A stretch of DNA of 64,000 nt, taken from Trileptium ribeirensis (lineage: Eukaryota > Nematoda > Enoplea > Enoplida > Thoracostomopsidae). Made by a program: the position numbers and the translations under genes. The notes beneath the pieces are model-generated. The model saw nothing but the letters and a program-made list of their open reading frames with translations, was not told the origin of the DNA and did no database searches. Where the stretch lies: the NCBI GenBank assembly GCA_030248225.1, contig JASANE010000138.1:90585-154584 (forward strand), given 5' to 3'. This document shows positions 1-12,201 of this stretch, in pieces (position 1 is the stretch's first letter; each line of letters opens with the position of its first letter).

Positions 1-229
1 ACTTGATAAGCTTACATTTAAAGTATCATTATCATTAACAGTACAAGTATATGGAACATTGTAGAAACAGAAATAGTGTTAGAACAGATTAAAACATTTT
101 TAGATGAAACTAAATTGTTTATGGCATGAACATTACGAGTGTGCACTATTGGGTTTAGTCCCCCGAGACGCGAATAGCTTGGGAATTTCTATTTGAGTTT
201 AGAGAATTTAGAGAATTTGCTAATTTCAT

Positions 230-1055
230 ACGATACTTATCCCGCCGTTTTTATCAAGAGTTCGTTGTAATGATGTACGATCTGCGTTGATATATACTTT
301 GTTGTATTTATGAGTTAAATCGAGTTTACGAAGCTCTTTAGCGTTATAAACTACTTGTCGTTGTTGTTCTTCAGATCCTAAAATGACTTTCAGTAACTTA
401 GGCTTCTCAGTAGTATATCCATTTGCACGGTTTCACGCATTTCCCAGACGAAAAAAATTTCGGAGCACGATATCTTTGCCTGGACAAACAGTACCAATAA
501 TTTGTTTGACTGTTTCAAGATCTAGAGCATTACGTGTATTTCCTGTGATTCACTGGAAAGATCAATGCCCGAAATGACAATGTAACATTTTCGGAGACGT
601 TGGTCTTCCAATTCATATTCCATAACATTTTCCATGGTTGAAGAATTATGATCGCCAGTTTTAGAAGTATCATCAGCCACCTTAGACTCAACGAGTTTTG
701 TAATAGTGGTGGTCAGTTGGTCCGCCTTATTACTCAACTGATCGAACTTATCAGATAAGGACTGAAGTTGCTGTGGGTTGTCATCAATATTTACCACACA
801 ATTTGTACAAAAGAAACGAACGGATGAACTAACCTTGTTGAGCTCATTATATTGAGTTTGACTCACGTCTGCACAGGCCTTGTGCAGGTAGTTCTTACAT
901 TTCGCACATTGCAGGAATGTATCTCCATTATCCGCTCTGATTAACTCTCTTTCGCAGTGATCACAAATTGGATTCGTTGTAACGGTTGAGCAAGACCATC
1001 GACGAACAACAGGCATTACAGTATAAGTGTATGACAACTTTATGTTAGGATACAC
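230..1055 (-). pseudogene. LINE ORF1 remnant (PHD finger, coiled coil, RRM-like domain)
   Basis: The minus strand from about 1055 to 522 encodes 177 residues. A C4HC3 PHD-type zinc finger opens it (CDHC, then QCAKC, a His-x2-Cys, then FCTNC). A coiled-coil stretch rich in Leu, Gln and Lys follows (LSDKFDQLSNKADQLTTTIT), then the junction EDQRLRKCYIVISGI, which resembles the start of the RNA-recognition part of LINE ORF1 proteins. Below 522 the homology continues in shifted frames: VKQIIGTV and NFFRLGN, then LLKVILGS, AKELRKL and KVYINADRTSLQR, the usual C-terminal signature of these nucleic-acid chaperones. PHD-bearing ORF1 proteins are known in CR1/L2-like LINEs. The frame shifts and stops show a dead copy. 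No reverse transcriptase lies beside it; the RT would be beyond the left window edge. Confidence 0.8.
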
Positions 1056-1191
1056 AAATAACCTGAATATTTTGTGTCCTTATGTGTCCTTTAAAACCCC
1101 ATTTTGACTCAACCCAGCAGCATATAGTGACAACAGCACACCATGGGTAACTATATAGATAATTCTTGTAGCTATTCATAATTCTTTTCAG

Positions 1192-1982
1192 ATAACTTGA
1201 ACATAACATCACATTTGAGTCCGCGTTACGCTAATAGACCCACGGGATTTTCGTCGAAGCTTAGGGTCATGTCACTGTCGCCACGTAAGCGATTGGAAGC
1301 TGTTGTTTCTCATATTGTGAGCGTTAAAAAGTCCTCGCCGACATTATCTGATATATCAGTGTCCCCGGAGGCGTCCCCAAGGAAAGATCAAATAAACCCC
1401 CAGTCGCTGGTCGCCTGCGAGCAACTAGGTAAATCTGGATGTGCTCGAGACGTTAATAATAACGACTCTGGTGGAATACCGGAAGAAGTGGGAGACAAGA
1501 TTATGCGGCAACATGGTTCACTAGATTGGCATACAGGCCAGGTTGGTTGTGGCAATGTTGTAAACGAGGCCCAACGTGTACATCTGTTTCGACGTAGTGA
1601 TAGTGTTCAATGTACTAAAATTGGGTCCTGGAATGCTAAGGATAATATTCTGAGCAACAACAAGACGGGATTTAGACGTTATAATACTACTCACCGCTAC
1701 TCCACACCTATTGCAAGTAATAGCAGTAAACACGACGCGAGACCGTCATGTCGAATCAACTGCCTTATCTACGCTATTCTGTCAGCTGCAGCCAAGTCTC
1801 CGACTGACCGTGGGGTGCTTTCTATTGCATCTATTTGTTCACGATTGCAAGCCCTGTATCCCTACTACGCCCCGGTTGATCCTGGCCCTCTTGCTTCACG
1901 CGTCCGCATTGCGCTTAGACGATCGGCTTGCTTCTGGGCAATACCAGATTTGGTGAAGAACGGGCAGGTTGGTGTTAAGTAA
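1192..1982 (+). CDS. Exon with divergent forkhead/winged-helix-like domain
   Basis: The frame is open from 1182, just after an in-frame TAA, to a TAA at 1980-1982. A good acceptor (ttcttttcag) ends at 1191, so this is probably an internal exon; the first in-frame ATG is at 1269. The first ~180 residues are Ser/Arg/Asn-rich with SP/PRK motifs and no recognised domain. The last ~75 residues fit the forkhead pattern: CLIYAILSAAAKSP, then LSIASICSRLQALYPYY, then RVRIALRRSACFWAIP. These parallel the forkhead LI..AI..SP, LTL..IY.....PYY and IRHNL...CF..V blocks. The canonical WxxSIRHNLS core is strongly altered, so DNA binding is uncertain. The stop may be intronic read-through, because possible donors (CAG|GTTGGT at 1968, GGT|GTTAAG at 1974) lie just before it. 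The gene could be an unusual FOX factor or another winged-helix protein. Confidence 0.45.
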
Positions 1983-4630
1983 AATCCACGTAAATGTAGT
2001 AATGGTTATCTGGTATTGTTTCAAACTCTCATGACTACTTCATGTTTAACTAGCATATAGTTTGCGCTCCAACGAATATTCTTTCGTGCTGACAATTATC
2101 GAAAGACACTGTGTGGAACTAAATCGGCTGAGATCGTATTTAGTCGGTTTTTGTTTGTTGATAGCTTAATTTTCACTCTGATCTTAATACATTGGTTTCC
2201 CCACAGGATCAAAGTAGTACCCGGGGTTTAGAGTTGGGACTTCCAGCCCACCGTGGGGGAACCAGAAGTCGGATTACCTTCCCGGCAACGGGTCTCATAA
2301 TTGCATTTCCTGTAGCCACGTATTTCCTACTAGCTAGTTCTGGCTTTTCCAAGCTGGGAGGATGGGGTCCCTCCCAAATAGGGTTAGATAACGGGCAAAC
2401 CATGCCGCCAACCTAACAGAGGTTTTATAATAACGGTTTGTCGTTTTTACAACACCTCTGTCGTTTTTGTTGCAAATTTTGCTTATTGTAAGTGTTGATT
2501 AGGCCGAGCTTCATTTTAATGGTTGAAATAAAACTCAAAAAAAAGCAGCAGTATTAAGTTTCGGTACAAAAGTTTTTTGTTTCGACAATCATTTTTGATG
2601 TTGCTTGAAGTAAATGCCTGGAGGTGCTGTGGTCGACCTGGGTGTACAAATAACCAAAATGTACCGCCACAGTTTTTTGGTTTCTCACCTTTTGTGGAGA
2701 CGCCAGACTATAATGAGCCTTTGTCGCAGATATTTTTAAACACGTTGCTGGAAACTGCTGTTAGTATATTTTGGGTCAAAATGGCTCCTGTTTTGATATG
2801 ATGGTATTTCCCATACTGTAAGAAATTAAGATAAGGTATGAGTTATAAAAGTTCAGTTTTTATCACGTTAAAATGGGCAAATTTGTAATCAATACAACTG
2901 TAATTATCAGTTTGATGATAAAATTAGACTTTCACATACGGATAGACGAAATGGCAGCATAAGAGGCATAGCTACGCTGCGTTTGCTGGTTCAGCAGTAC
3001 TTTCCTTTCATAGCAGTGTTGTCGTTCTCTTTTCTTCACTTACTTTTGGACCGATAACAAAACGCCATTATTGTTCATAGTGACTAGCTTGATTCTTAAG
3101 CCGCCGCATTTGCGTGTGTTCTCATACCGGATATTTTCATTTTTATATAACAAATTGTTATATCACGAGTGTTTGCTACATAACATTCTAAACTATTCAA
3201 TCTTTTGTTCATGCTGCCGTCAGGTTCTTGATTTAATTTGTTTACAATGTTTGAGATATTTTAGATATCAACAAGTGAAAGATATTGGGCAGTTTCACCA
3301 CAGTGTGCCAAACACGCCGAGCTATTAGCCGAATTTTCGCCCAATATTCACTTTTGTGTTCCTAATCTTTTTGCTCAGGACCGATCAAGGTTAGAGTGGT
3401 TATTCTATGTGGGAAGTGGAACGAATACAGAAAATGCCTTCGCAAAAACGTGTATCCATTTTTTGCAAATACAACTTGCATTAGGAGATAAAACTATGCT
3501 GTCGATTTTTTGCTTTAATATTAGAGAGCTTGAGTTTCCCAATTTAGGTAGTGCAAACAACTTCTATATATTTCAAATGGTTCTAATAAGAATTTCTTGG
3601 TTAATTTTAGCCAAACTTATGCTAGCCCTCGATCTTGTGATTGCCAAGTGACATGCAATAACAGCAATGTTTAGATGCGCTTTATTCTAAGCACAAAATA
3701 CAAAAGTGGTAAAATCTTTAGCACGAGTTTACCTTTTAATAAAGGCATATTTTGGCGTGTCCAAATAATGGAGAGACCAGGTAAAAGTTCGCCTATCCTG
3801 GTACATTTCTGCCCGACAAAAATTAGATAATTTTTAATTTTAATGATGGACATAACACGATATTTTTCCCTATTATGGCTAGAAATTCCAAATTTTTTCT
3901 GTGGGCTAAAGCCTGTTAAAATTTGGCTCTCCGAATATGTACGATTTCAAAAATTTAACTGGTTTGACGTTTCCTGACATTTTTTTACATTCAACTGAAT
4001 TGTGAGCACCCCCAGGCGTTTTTAGCCCTTTCAGTTCCGAACAGCGATGACTCCCATGTCACGGTTCCAGTATCATTTTAGTAGTTTGGAGAAGCTAGGA
4101 AATGTCTGCTCCGAAAATTTGAACGAAATAGACACACGTTTTCTAAATGATAGGAAATAAAATTTGCATAGTATCGCCAATTTACGAAATACAATTGCTA
4201 AAGCTTGTCCTAAAAATTATTTTGTAACATATTTCATTTACTCTACAATTCGATTTACGCAATCCTGGCTAAGAATATTGATAGGCATATACAAATATCT
4301 CAGGGTATGTAGAGACTTAAACACAGCCAGCTGAAAATGCATAGCCATATCTCTGCCATTCCCTATGTAAAGCATGAACGTCAAAATAAAATGTTGCTGG
4401 TTTACATCTTATATTATGTAGAATGGCTCAGACATTATCTAAGAAGCTTTGTTCTGCAAATTTTCTTATTTTCCAGTCATTTTTAACCACAATTTATTAC
4501 GTTCATTACTAATAATCTATATATAGTAATGGCGATTATGTTCTGCTGTTGCTCCTCCTCCTCCGATGTCATATTTTCATTATATAAAGAAAATAGCTGA
4601 AAATTAGTACGTTTATTAGGGTTTTTTGGT
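1983..4630. other. Non-coding stretch, no firm feature
   Basis: Mostly AT-rich with stops in all frames. The block 2207-2416 is GC-richer, is preceded by an acceptor-like ttccccacag and stays open for about 70 codons, but the peptide has no recognisable domain. Nothing else can be supported. Confidence 0.5.
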
Positions 4631-4639
4631 AAAAAATAG

Positions 4640-6110
4640 ATTACGCTGGGGTAATTTGGCCGCTAAATCTATTGGCAGATTTGTGTCCGGGGTTCCGGCT
4701 ACGAGATAGTAGGCCAGGAACCACTCATTATATGACTCTCAGTGGTCCAAAAATAAAAAATAAAGTTGGTGTCAGATGTGGTATATAATTTGACCCACTG
4801 AGTAGTTTGGAGCGGTTAATTTTGGTATCCAAGGTTCCGGCATGGAGTTATGGCGGTCAGGGCACCCTAGTGAGGGTATCACTCCCTATATGAGCCTCAG
4901 GGGTCCAAAAATAAAAAAATGATGTTAGTCTCATATACGGCAATTTGACCCGTTGAGTCGATTGGTGCGGCTAATTTTCGTCTTCGAGGTTCCCGTAAGG
5001 AGTTATGGCAAATCAGGGCATCCTCGGGAGGGCACCGCTCTCTATATTGAGGCTCAGGGTTCCAAAAATCCAACAAATATTAGTTAGTCTCATATAAAGT
5101 ATTTTGACGTGCTGAATCCATCGCGATGGTTAGTTGTGGGATTTGAGGTTCGATTCAGGAGATATAGGGGTCAGGGCAGCCTCGGAAGGCATTCCTATAA
5201 TATGAGCCACAGGGGTCCAAAAATCGAAAGAATGAAGTTGGTCAAATATAAAGTATCTTGTCCTGCTGATTCCATAGGAATGGTTCGTTTTCACCTCTGA
5301 TGTTCTGGTAAGGAGATGTAGGGGTAAGGACACCCCTATAATGTGCCCTTCAGTAGTCCCAAAATCGAAAGAATAAAGTTAGTCTTATTTAACGTAAATT
5401 TTACCTCTGAGTCGATTGAAGTGTTATCCGAGGTCCCGGTAAGGATTTATGGGGTCAGAGCACCTTTATGGAGGGCATCACTACCTCTATGAACCTCACT
5501 GGCCAAAAATATAAAAACTGAAGTTGGTCTCATATAAAGTAATTTGACATACTGCTTTCACTGGAATGGTTCGTTTTGGCCTCTGACGCTCTGATAAGGA
5601 AGATACACGGGGTTAGGGCACCCCTATAGATTCCCCGATAGCTTCAAAGCTCCCAAAATTGAAAAAATGAAGCTGGTCTAATATAAGGTAATTTGCCCCG
5701 CTGAGCCGATTGGTGTGGCTAATTTTTGTTTTCAAGGTTCCGGTATCCACTTATGGATGGGGGTCAGGGCACCACTATAATATTACCCTCGGGGGTCCAA
5801 AATTAAAAAAAAATGATGTTAGTCTCATATAAGGTAATTTGAAGTCCTGAATCGATTGCAATAGTTAGTTATGGGCTTTCAGGTTCGGACAAAGATATAT
5901 AGGTCAGGGTACCTTCGGAAGGCACCACTATATGATCCACATGGGGTCCAAAAATCGAAAAAATGAAGTTGGTCTCATGTAAGTTAATTTGACATGCAGA
6001 ATCCATTGCAATGGTTCGTTTTGGCCTCTGATGTACTGATTAGGAGATATAGGGGAGTCAGGGCACCCCTATATTACAGCATCAGGGCTTCAGCTCTGGG
6101 GTGTCACGGT
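4640..6110 (+). repeat. Diverged tandem satellite, ~150-bp unit, about ten copies
   Basis: A block with the skeleton aatttgacccgctgagtcga, then ggttcgttttggcctc, then ggtaaggagttatggggtca, then gggcaccnctat, then ggggtccaaaaatcgaaa, then aatgaagttggtctcatata recurs. Starts are near 4650, 4783, 4940, 5101, 5257, 5394, 5540, 5688, 5836 and 5984. Spacing is 133-161 bp. Copies differ by many substitutions and small indels, so the array is old. Short open frames inside it are products of the repeat, not genes. Confidence 0.85.
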
Positions 6111-8580
6111 ACATTTTCTTGCCAGCCAGGTACTCGTGTGAGCAAATTTAGCAGGAAAACCTTAAAAACATGCACGGTTTCCCGACTAGTGAGGACTAAA
6201 TGTAAAAAAAAGTAAACAAGATGGGTCGTATGTCACCGTCATATGTGTAACAACATGAGTCAATAAATTTCTGTTTGACATTTGGTACCTACAAACCATT
6301 ATTACGCTAATTTCGCAAGCTTATTTTAAGCATCACATAGCGTTATCTGGTAATCAGCTTGTTTGGGTTACGAGTATCTAATATCAGGTATCCGGCTGTG
6401 TTGATAATTTTCATTTCATATAGTACTTTATCATCCTTGATAAATTTTAAATTATATTTTGTTTTGACGTTAGCTTGTTAGTTGTGAAATTTAGCAGTGA
6501 AAACTAATCATTTTTTAAATGCGTACACAAAACTATGATATTTTGTCTACTATAGTAGTAGTAAGTAGTGTGTTATTTTGAATGGTAACGCATACATACA
6601 TATGAATGAAATAAGGGCTGACATAACTTCAATACATTTAGATCAAGTTTAAGAATGTTCTGAGTTCGCTTGAATGGCTACGACGATATATTAGTACATT
6701 TTTGAAATAATACGAAATATTTTATAGTGATTATTGTCTGTTGAATTTTAGTATTTAGTTATGAAGTTAATACTTGGTGTTCTTATGATCCTGATAGGAG
6801 CGTATTCTTTGTTTTAGTAATTTTCAAGATCCGTCTCACGATTTTGGTTCGTCAGTAAACGAAGCAGGTATCATTAGCGATTTTTATTATTGTTATTCGG
6901 GATTGTGCTTGTACGTAAAGTTCGGTTTTGCCTCTGTTTTGATGCGTCGTTAGAAATAATGTACATTTAACTATATACTGGCTTTTTCATGTTGCTAGGT
7001 CATGAACCAGCGGCTCCTTGCGTCGCAACACAATTTGTCTTGTGGCACGAATAAGGCTTTCATTTCATAATTCAATAACGGTAGAAAATACGAGTTGCCG
7101 TACTAACATTTAGGGGGACCGCTAATGGCCGATTTTGTCCACATTTTTCCAATCACATGTTGTGGGATACCTAGGGGTCTGCATACTGTTCTAAACGGGT
7201 AACATTAATTTACTGACAAAAGCTCCGGAAATTTATTGTTTTGTGTAAATTATTATATAACAATAACAATATGTCTAATCGTAGCGCTTCGCGACACATG
7301 GATTATTATCAAAAGGCTTCGACATGCCGCAATTAACCCATTCTGTGATTAGCTGAATTATACTATGACTCAAGAATAAGGAATACTTAATACTTTCACT
7401 GCAGCTATTAGTAATAACTTGCATAAAATAATACTGACGTAGGAATCCCCGTAGTGTTCGCGAGCTCCTGACCAAACTTTTCGCTTAGATGTTTTAAATA
7501 GGCTTGCTTATTCTGTTTGGTGCACATCAATGATATGAGTAGGTTTCAAAACGGCCATATATCTATGTAGTTCCGGATGATGCAATCCTTTTCAATAATG
7601 CTGTAGTTTGTTTCCACTACTTGAGCCAAGCTTATATTTTCACCATGAAAGCTTGACTTTTGGGTCGTGTTGGTTGATACAGTACTACTTTAATAATGTT
7701 ATTTAGACAGGATGATATGTGTTGGTTATTTTCCTGAAAAATATGTTCGAGTTTACGTTCAATGTTTGCAAATATTTCGAAAACAGCTTGGTCTACCTAT
7801 TTTAATAAAAATATATCAAAATCTTGGTGGAACTTGTTTAAAGTTCTTATAGATTGGCCAGATTTTTACTTCTCATTTAAATCATAGTAGTTTTTGTCTT
7901 TGTGCTCTTTCTGTTCAAGCTGGTTTCGTTACTGTTTTTGATAACCTGTTATCAAGGTTATGCCTTCGGCTTTAGTTCATAAACAGGTCTTTAGCGAACA
8001 CTTTCATAACGTTTAGTTGCTCTTTATTATTGTTTTCGAATACTTACACCAAATAGATTTCAGGATCTCTTTTAGTTGAATTTTTCGGCAGTCATTGTGT
8101 CAGAAGCAGGCCTTTCCAGTTTCGCAGGTTTTCACAAGACGATAGTGTTATGTCCACTGGAATGTTTGTCAAGCCGAACATGTTACTTTTGGATTCTTTT
8201 TTCTGTATGGTTTAGGTCTGATTATAAATTCGGCCTAAAGTTTTAGTTTAAGAAACAAATTGTTTTATCACACGTATTTCAATGACTAATGTCATCGAAC
8301 AGCTCCGAGCCCATCTGCAGGATGGAAACGGCAAAAACAGGTTTTTAAGGGTTCCTTGCGAAATTTGCTCATAAGAGTACCAGTCTTTCGCAGCCCATAT
8401 CTCACGACACAGACTTTGCATCAAAAAACGAGATTAGAATCAGCTCATCGAAATCTGTAACTTGGCTGGCCATACTTTTTTGTGGGACCACTCCCTCTGC
8501 AGGTGTGGCCCGAATATAGATCGTCGACCCATTGCCAGAAATAGCCATCTCTAAGTTTTCATGTTTTTACCGTACAACGA
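6111..8580. other. Non-coding AT-rich stretch
   Basis: I see no exon, transposon end or tandem repeat that I can support here. Confidence 0.5.
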
Positions 8581-8675
8581 CTGCCTATCAGGTTAACAAG
8601 AACGCTCGGACGACGAGTGCGTATCAGATTATCAAGACCGACCGCACGAGTGCCCATCAGTTTACCAGGAACGCT
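8581..8675 (+). repeat. Three-copy minisatellite (~35 bp)
   Basis: The motif tgcctatcaggttaacaaga, followed by acgctcg and an acgag block, repeats three times with changes (tgcgtatcagattatcaaga, tgcccatcagtttaccagga). Confidence 0.7.
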
Positions 8676-8699
8676 TGATACGATGGTTTTGCTTCCTAT

Positions 8700-9085
8700 T
8701 GCCCAACTTGACTATAATAAACTTTAAAGTCGGCGAACCCGATTTCCAAAATGTGGTGGGTTTAGATTTGGAGTTTTGGTTATGTATTGTGTTCATGGCA
8801 TCAATAATGGTCTATATATAGGTATTTCTGAAGTTTGAGTACAATGATTTAGCTATCTAGAGTCCATGGTGGATATTTCGTGACTTTTAATAGGTGTTCA
8901 ATGGATTAAGGGTCAATAAACCCGATTTACAGAATATAGTTTGTCTTCTGTTGTTTGCTTAAGCATTTCGTACACGTCATCAAGAATTATCTATATAGTT
9001 TTTCTGGTAGGCTGAATACGATGGTTTGGCTGTATAGAGACCAGCACACATACTTGATGCGTTGTCGGTTGTTTTCGATGGGTAT
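8700..9085 (+). repeat. Two-copy diverged repeat (~205 bp)
   Basis: Two blocks share an aacccgatttncanaatat motif followed by a catcaanaatnntctatatag motif and a gatttggctntntagag motif. The first starts near 8735 and the second near 8920. The similarity is modest. Confidence 0.4.
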
Positions 9086-10257
9086 AGGGTCGACTACGTA
9101 CTAGGATTTTCAATGGGTTCAGGTTACAAGAGGTTTTAGGGCGGTATATACAAAGCAAACAAACTCAAACACAGCCTGCTAGAGGTGATTAAATAAAATG
9201 ACAACTTAAAAGTGAAACCACGCTCGCTTCGTTTCATCCGCGCTTGCGGATTACTAGTTTATAGGTCAGGAATGTTTATAACTGATTGGCAATATTAAGA
9301 CAGGTTCTGTTATGAATTTTCAATCAGACATTTGTTTCTATAGACCTAGACTGGTTTCGTGTGTTGCTACAATTAACAAACCTATGTCATTTCGAAGGTA
9401 TTCGACATTGAAAACTGATTAGATTTTTATAAAAACTTTATTTTTGAAATTCAGTTTTTGCTGAAAGAAATTAGATAACACTAGGTGGGAGAGAAGTATT
9501 ATACTGTTATAATAATTGCTTAATTTATATATTAGGAAATGGTCTGAATCCGATTAAAAATATTTCTTAATTTCACCGCTTTTGGCCCACTTGTGACCCA
9601 AACATTAGTTTTCCTAAATTAGTATCTCCCAAGCGAGTGTGAAACGGACAATGTGTAGGTCTCGATGCGATGATTCTGCTGGTGATCTCTATTTTTCGAT
9701 GCGAAGCCTATGTCGTAAGATCTGAACTACAAACCCATGTAACCCTATGGCCCGAATTGTTAGGGAATACTTAAAATCCTGCTTTGCCATTTTGACCCCG
9801 AAGATGGTGTCGGAACTGTACGCATTCAACTTGGGCACTTTGTCCTCATTTTTGCTGTCAAACAAAAAATTTGTCGAAATCCGTCCATCCGAAACTGGGC
9901 TATGAATAACAGCGCCAGAAAAAATAAATTTTCACGATTTGTCTGGTTTAAGTTTTGTGAAGATGTCTTACGTTAGATTAGGTCGGTTGAAAAGTATGTG
10001 TAACTTGAGTAATGCGTAAGCTTTGCCGCTCTGAGCAATTGAATATGTTTTTATTTAAAAGTTGCGTGACAATCTTTCGACAAGGGGGCAAGTTAGATTT
10101 CTGCACGTACCATTACCACATGTAAAAAAGTTTCTGCTTACTCAAACAAATAGGTTGGCTTGCTTTGCTCTGATTATGTCCGAGTAAGTTTATGTTTATA
10201 ACATCATGCGAAACGCTGTAATCGTAGGTTAGTTAAACTCATAATATCGTTTTTCAG
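9086..10257. other. Non-coding, probable intron or intergenic
   Basis: AT-rich and without recognisable features. It ends in the acceptor gtttttcag that begins the next exon. Confidence 0.45.
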
Positions 10258-10383
10258 CGGCATTGCTAAGACGGCGTTGTGATTTTTCCGTCGAAGATAT
10301 GGAGGCTGCAGCTTTAATGGTTACATTCAAAACAATGTCAAATTTGCATAAACGCCAGCAACAGAATTCCAGTAACGATCACG
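10258..10383 (+). CDS. Exon of an unrecognised gene (first of three visible)
   Basis: The segment is 126 nt and is bounded by acceptor tatcgtttttcag and donor cacg|gtaatt. It completes a codon begun upstream (2 nt), then encodes 41 residues without a stop, including LLRRRCDFSVEDMEAAALMV, then a Gln/Asn-rich tail (KRQQQNSSND). It ends with 1 nt of a split codon, and the next exon starts with exactly the 2 nt needed. I do not recognise the protein. The charged start and the alternating acidic/hydrophobic EDMEAAALM stretch suggest a short helix. Upstream exons are not identified. The forkhead-like exon 8 kb upstream is on the same strand and could belong to the same gene, but this is a guess. 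Confidence 0.5.
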
Positions 10384-10799
10384 GTAATTAGTTCCGGATA
10401 AGTTAACAATTTATTACTAAATTCTTCAAAACGTAAAACTGAATAGCCTGAGCAAACTCAAATATAAATTATTATGCTCGTAATTTTACTCGTGCCATAT
10501 TGTACATAGCGAGAGCCAAATTTGGATGTACGAAGCACTAAGACTATTATGCTCAGACTCTGGGAAAAGCGTGTTTAAAGGAATTTTGAATAAAATTGGT
10601 TGTTGACGTCAGTATTTCGCTATGTCACTGCTTTGTGTTTTAAGTAGCATTTCCGGAAAAGGGTGATTTGATTGTGAGAATGGTTGAGCAGAATTGATAT
10701 TTCAGGAGGTGATGTTTTTCAGCAATTGACAAATCTTATGCAAATGAATACATCTGTTTTAGAGTAGAGTAGTCAGGATATGCAAAGCCACGATTTATA

Positions 10800-10944
10800 C
10801 AGTACCGCCCAAAATGACTGCCGCTCGCCCGGGACTCGCATGAAATACATTTATCATTAATATAAGTAATTTCAAGATCTCCAGCAAGCCACTCGCTAGT
10901 GACTCGCTTTCGCGAAATGCGACAGCCATTTCTGGCACGTACTG
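10800..10944. mobile_element. Tc1/mariner-type MITE, copy 1
   Basis: A 145-bp element with imperfect terminal inverted repeats. The left end is CAGTACCGCCCAAAATGACT; the right end read in reverse is CAGTACGTGCCAGAAATGGC. A TA target dinucleotide precedes it and a mutated TG follows. It lies in the intron after the 10258-10383 exon and has no coding capacity. Confidence 0.7.
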
Positions 10945-10997
10945 TGTGTCTTTGGCAATGAGTTTAATAATGTTGAGCTGTCTGTCTATTGTTGCAG

Positions 10998-11043
10998 ATG
11001 TTGGTGTACTGCGTATGAAGATGGAGCAGGATGCAATTAAAAG
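10998..11043 (+). CDS. 46-nt exon of the unrecognised gene
   Basis: Bounded by acceptor tctattgttgcag and donor aaaag|gttagt. It begins with 2 nt that complete the split codon of the 10258 exon (giving Asp), encodes VGVLRMKMEQDAIK and ends with 2 nt of an Arg codon completed by the first nucleotide of the 12202 exon. An exon this short would not stand out in an open-reading-frame search; phase compatibility on both sides is the evidence. The peptide is a basic/acidic helix-like segment. Not recognised. Confidence 0.45.
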
Positions 11044-11469
11044 GTTAGTTAATTCAATTTTGGCTCAGTTTTAACGTTTGTGATAATTAGTTGACTTAAT
11101 CAGGGCACGCTATTGGGTGTATGATTCTTACGAAATAATTATGCGTTTGGTTTTTATGCGTATATTCGATTTTTCGCAATGAATAACCTTCTTTTTTGCT
11201 TTTAGTTGTATTATGAACATAACTCAGTTTACGGTTTTTCAAACCAGTAGTATCTAATATTAAAAGGCTACTACACTTTGCACTAAATACACTACTGTTC
11301 TTCCGCAGTTTCCTCAGAGCTGGAGTTTCGCATGCGAAATTATAGCCGCAAACGGCTGTAAGTAATATCTACCGTAAAATACTATAGCCATAATATCTAA
11401 ATAAAGCAAACTATGTTTTAAAATACGTATTGGATGCCGTGTGGCCTCAAAAGTTAATACGCTCATTTA

Positions 11470-11693
11470 CAGTATTCGCCAGAAATGAGTGTCACCTTTA
11501 GAGCGGACCAACATCGAACAGAAAGCGAACAAAATTTATTCTCGAACAAAGTTCGAACAGATCTCGAACAAATTTAAAAAGTCGTGCTAAAATTTCGAAT
11601 GCGTCTTAAACAAAATTTGATCACATTTCAAACGAAATTTTGAATTAATCGGCCGAACGTCCAACGAACAGCACTCATTTCTGGCGAGTACTG
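11470..11693. mobile_element. Tc1/mariner-type MITE, copy 2 (near-perfect TIRs)
   Basis: A 224-bp element flanked by TA on both sides (11468-11469 and 11694-11695). The left TIR is CAGTATTCGCCAGAAATGAG and the right TIR in reverse is CAGTACTCGCCAGAAATGAG, differing at one position over about 22 bp. The interior carries repeated tCGAACAaA motifs and no ORF. It lies in the second intron of the unrecognised gene. Confidence 0.85.
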
Positions 11694-12201
11694 TACATAG
11701 AACATGAGCAGCCGTAATATTGTTTTGTACTTTTATTGAAAGGGTTGTTGTAGCATTTCTGGCTTTTGTGCTTTTCTTCAGGGTGGAAAAAAACTTGTTC
11801 TTTTGTCTTAGACATATTAAATGGACTCGGAATAATCGACTAGTAACACACAGCTGTAATATGCTATTGTGCGGCTAATGTTAAAATATGATAATGAAAA
11901 GCCATGTGCAATATTCTATTGCTCTATATTATTCGCATATGTAGGTAACGCAAGTTCACACATGATCATCTAAGCTATACTAGCTTATTTTTGCAACTCA
12001 TCAGTGTAGTTGTAATTCAGCTAGCAAGAGTAACTTGGCTTTTACTATCTACGTCCATTATTTTATCTCCATTCAAGGTATACTGTATATAAATAAGTAT
12101 ATATATATACAAATGTATAACTATAAATACTGTATAACTGTATATAACTCTAAATATGAGATTCCAACTGTTCCTTTATTGTTTTTCAGTTCATTTTTTA
12201 G

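Noticed and set aside
4640..6110. CRISPR-like array
   Set aside because: Units are long, diverged and have no constant repeat/unique spacer structure; the DNA is eukaryotic.
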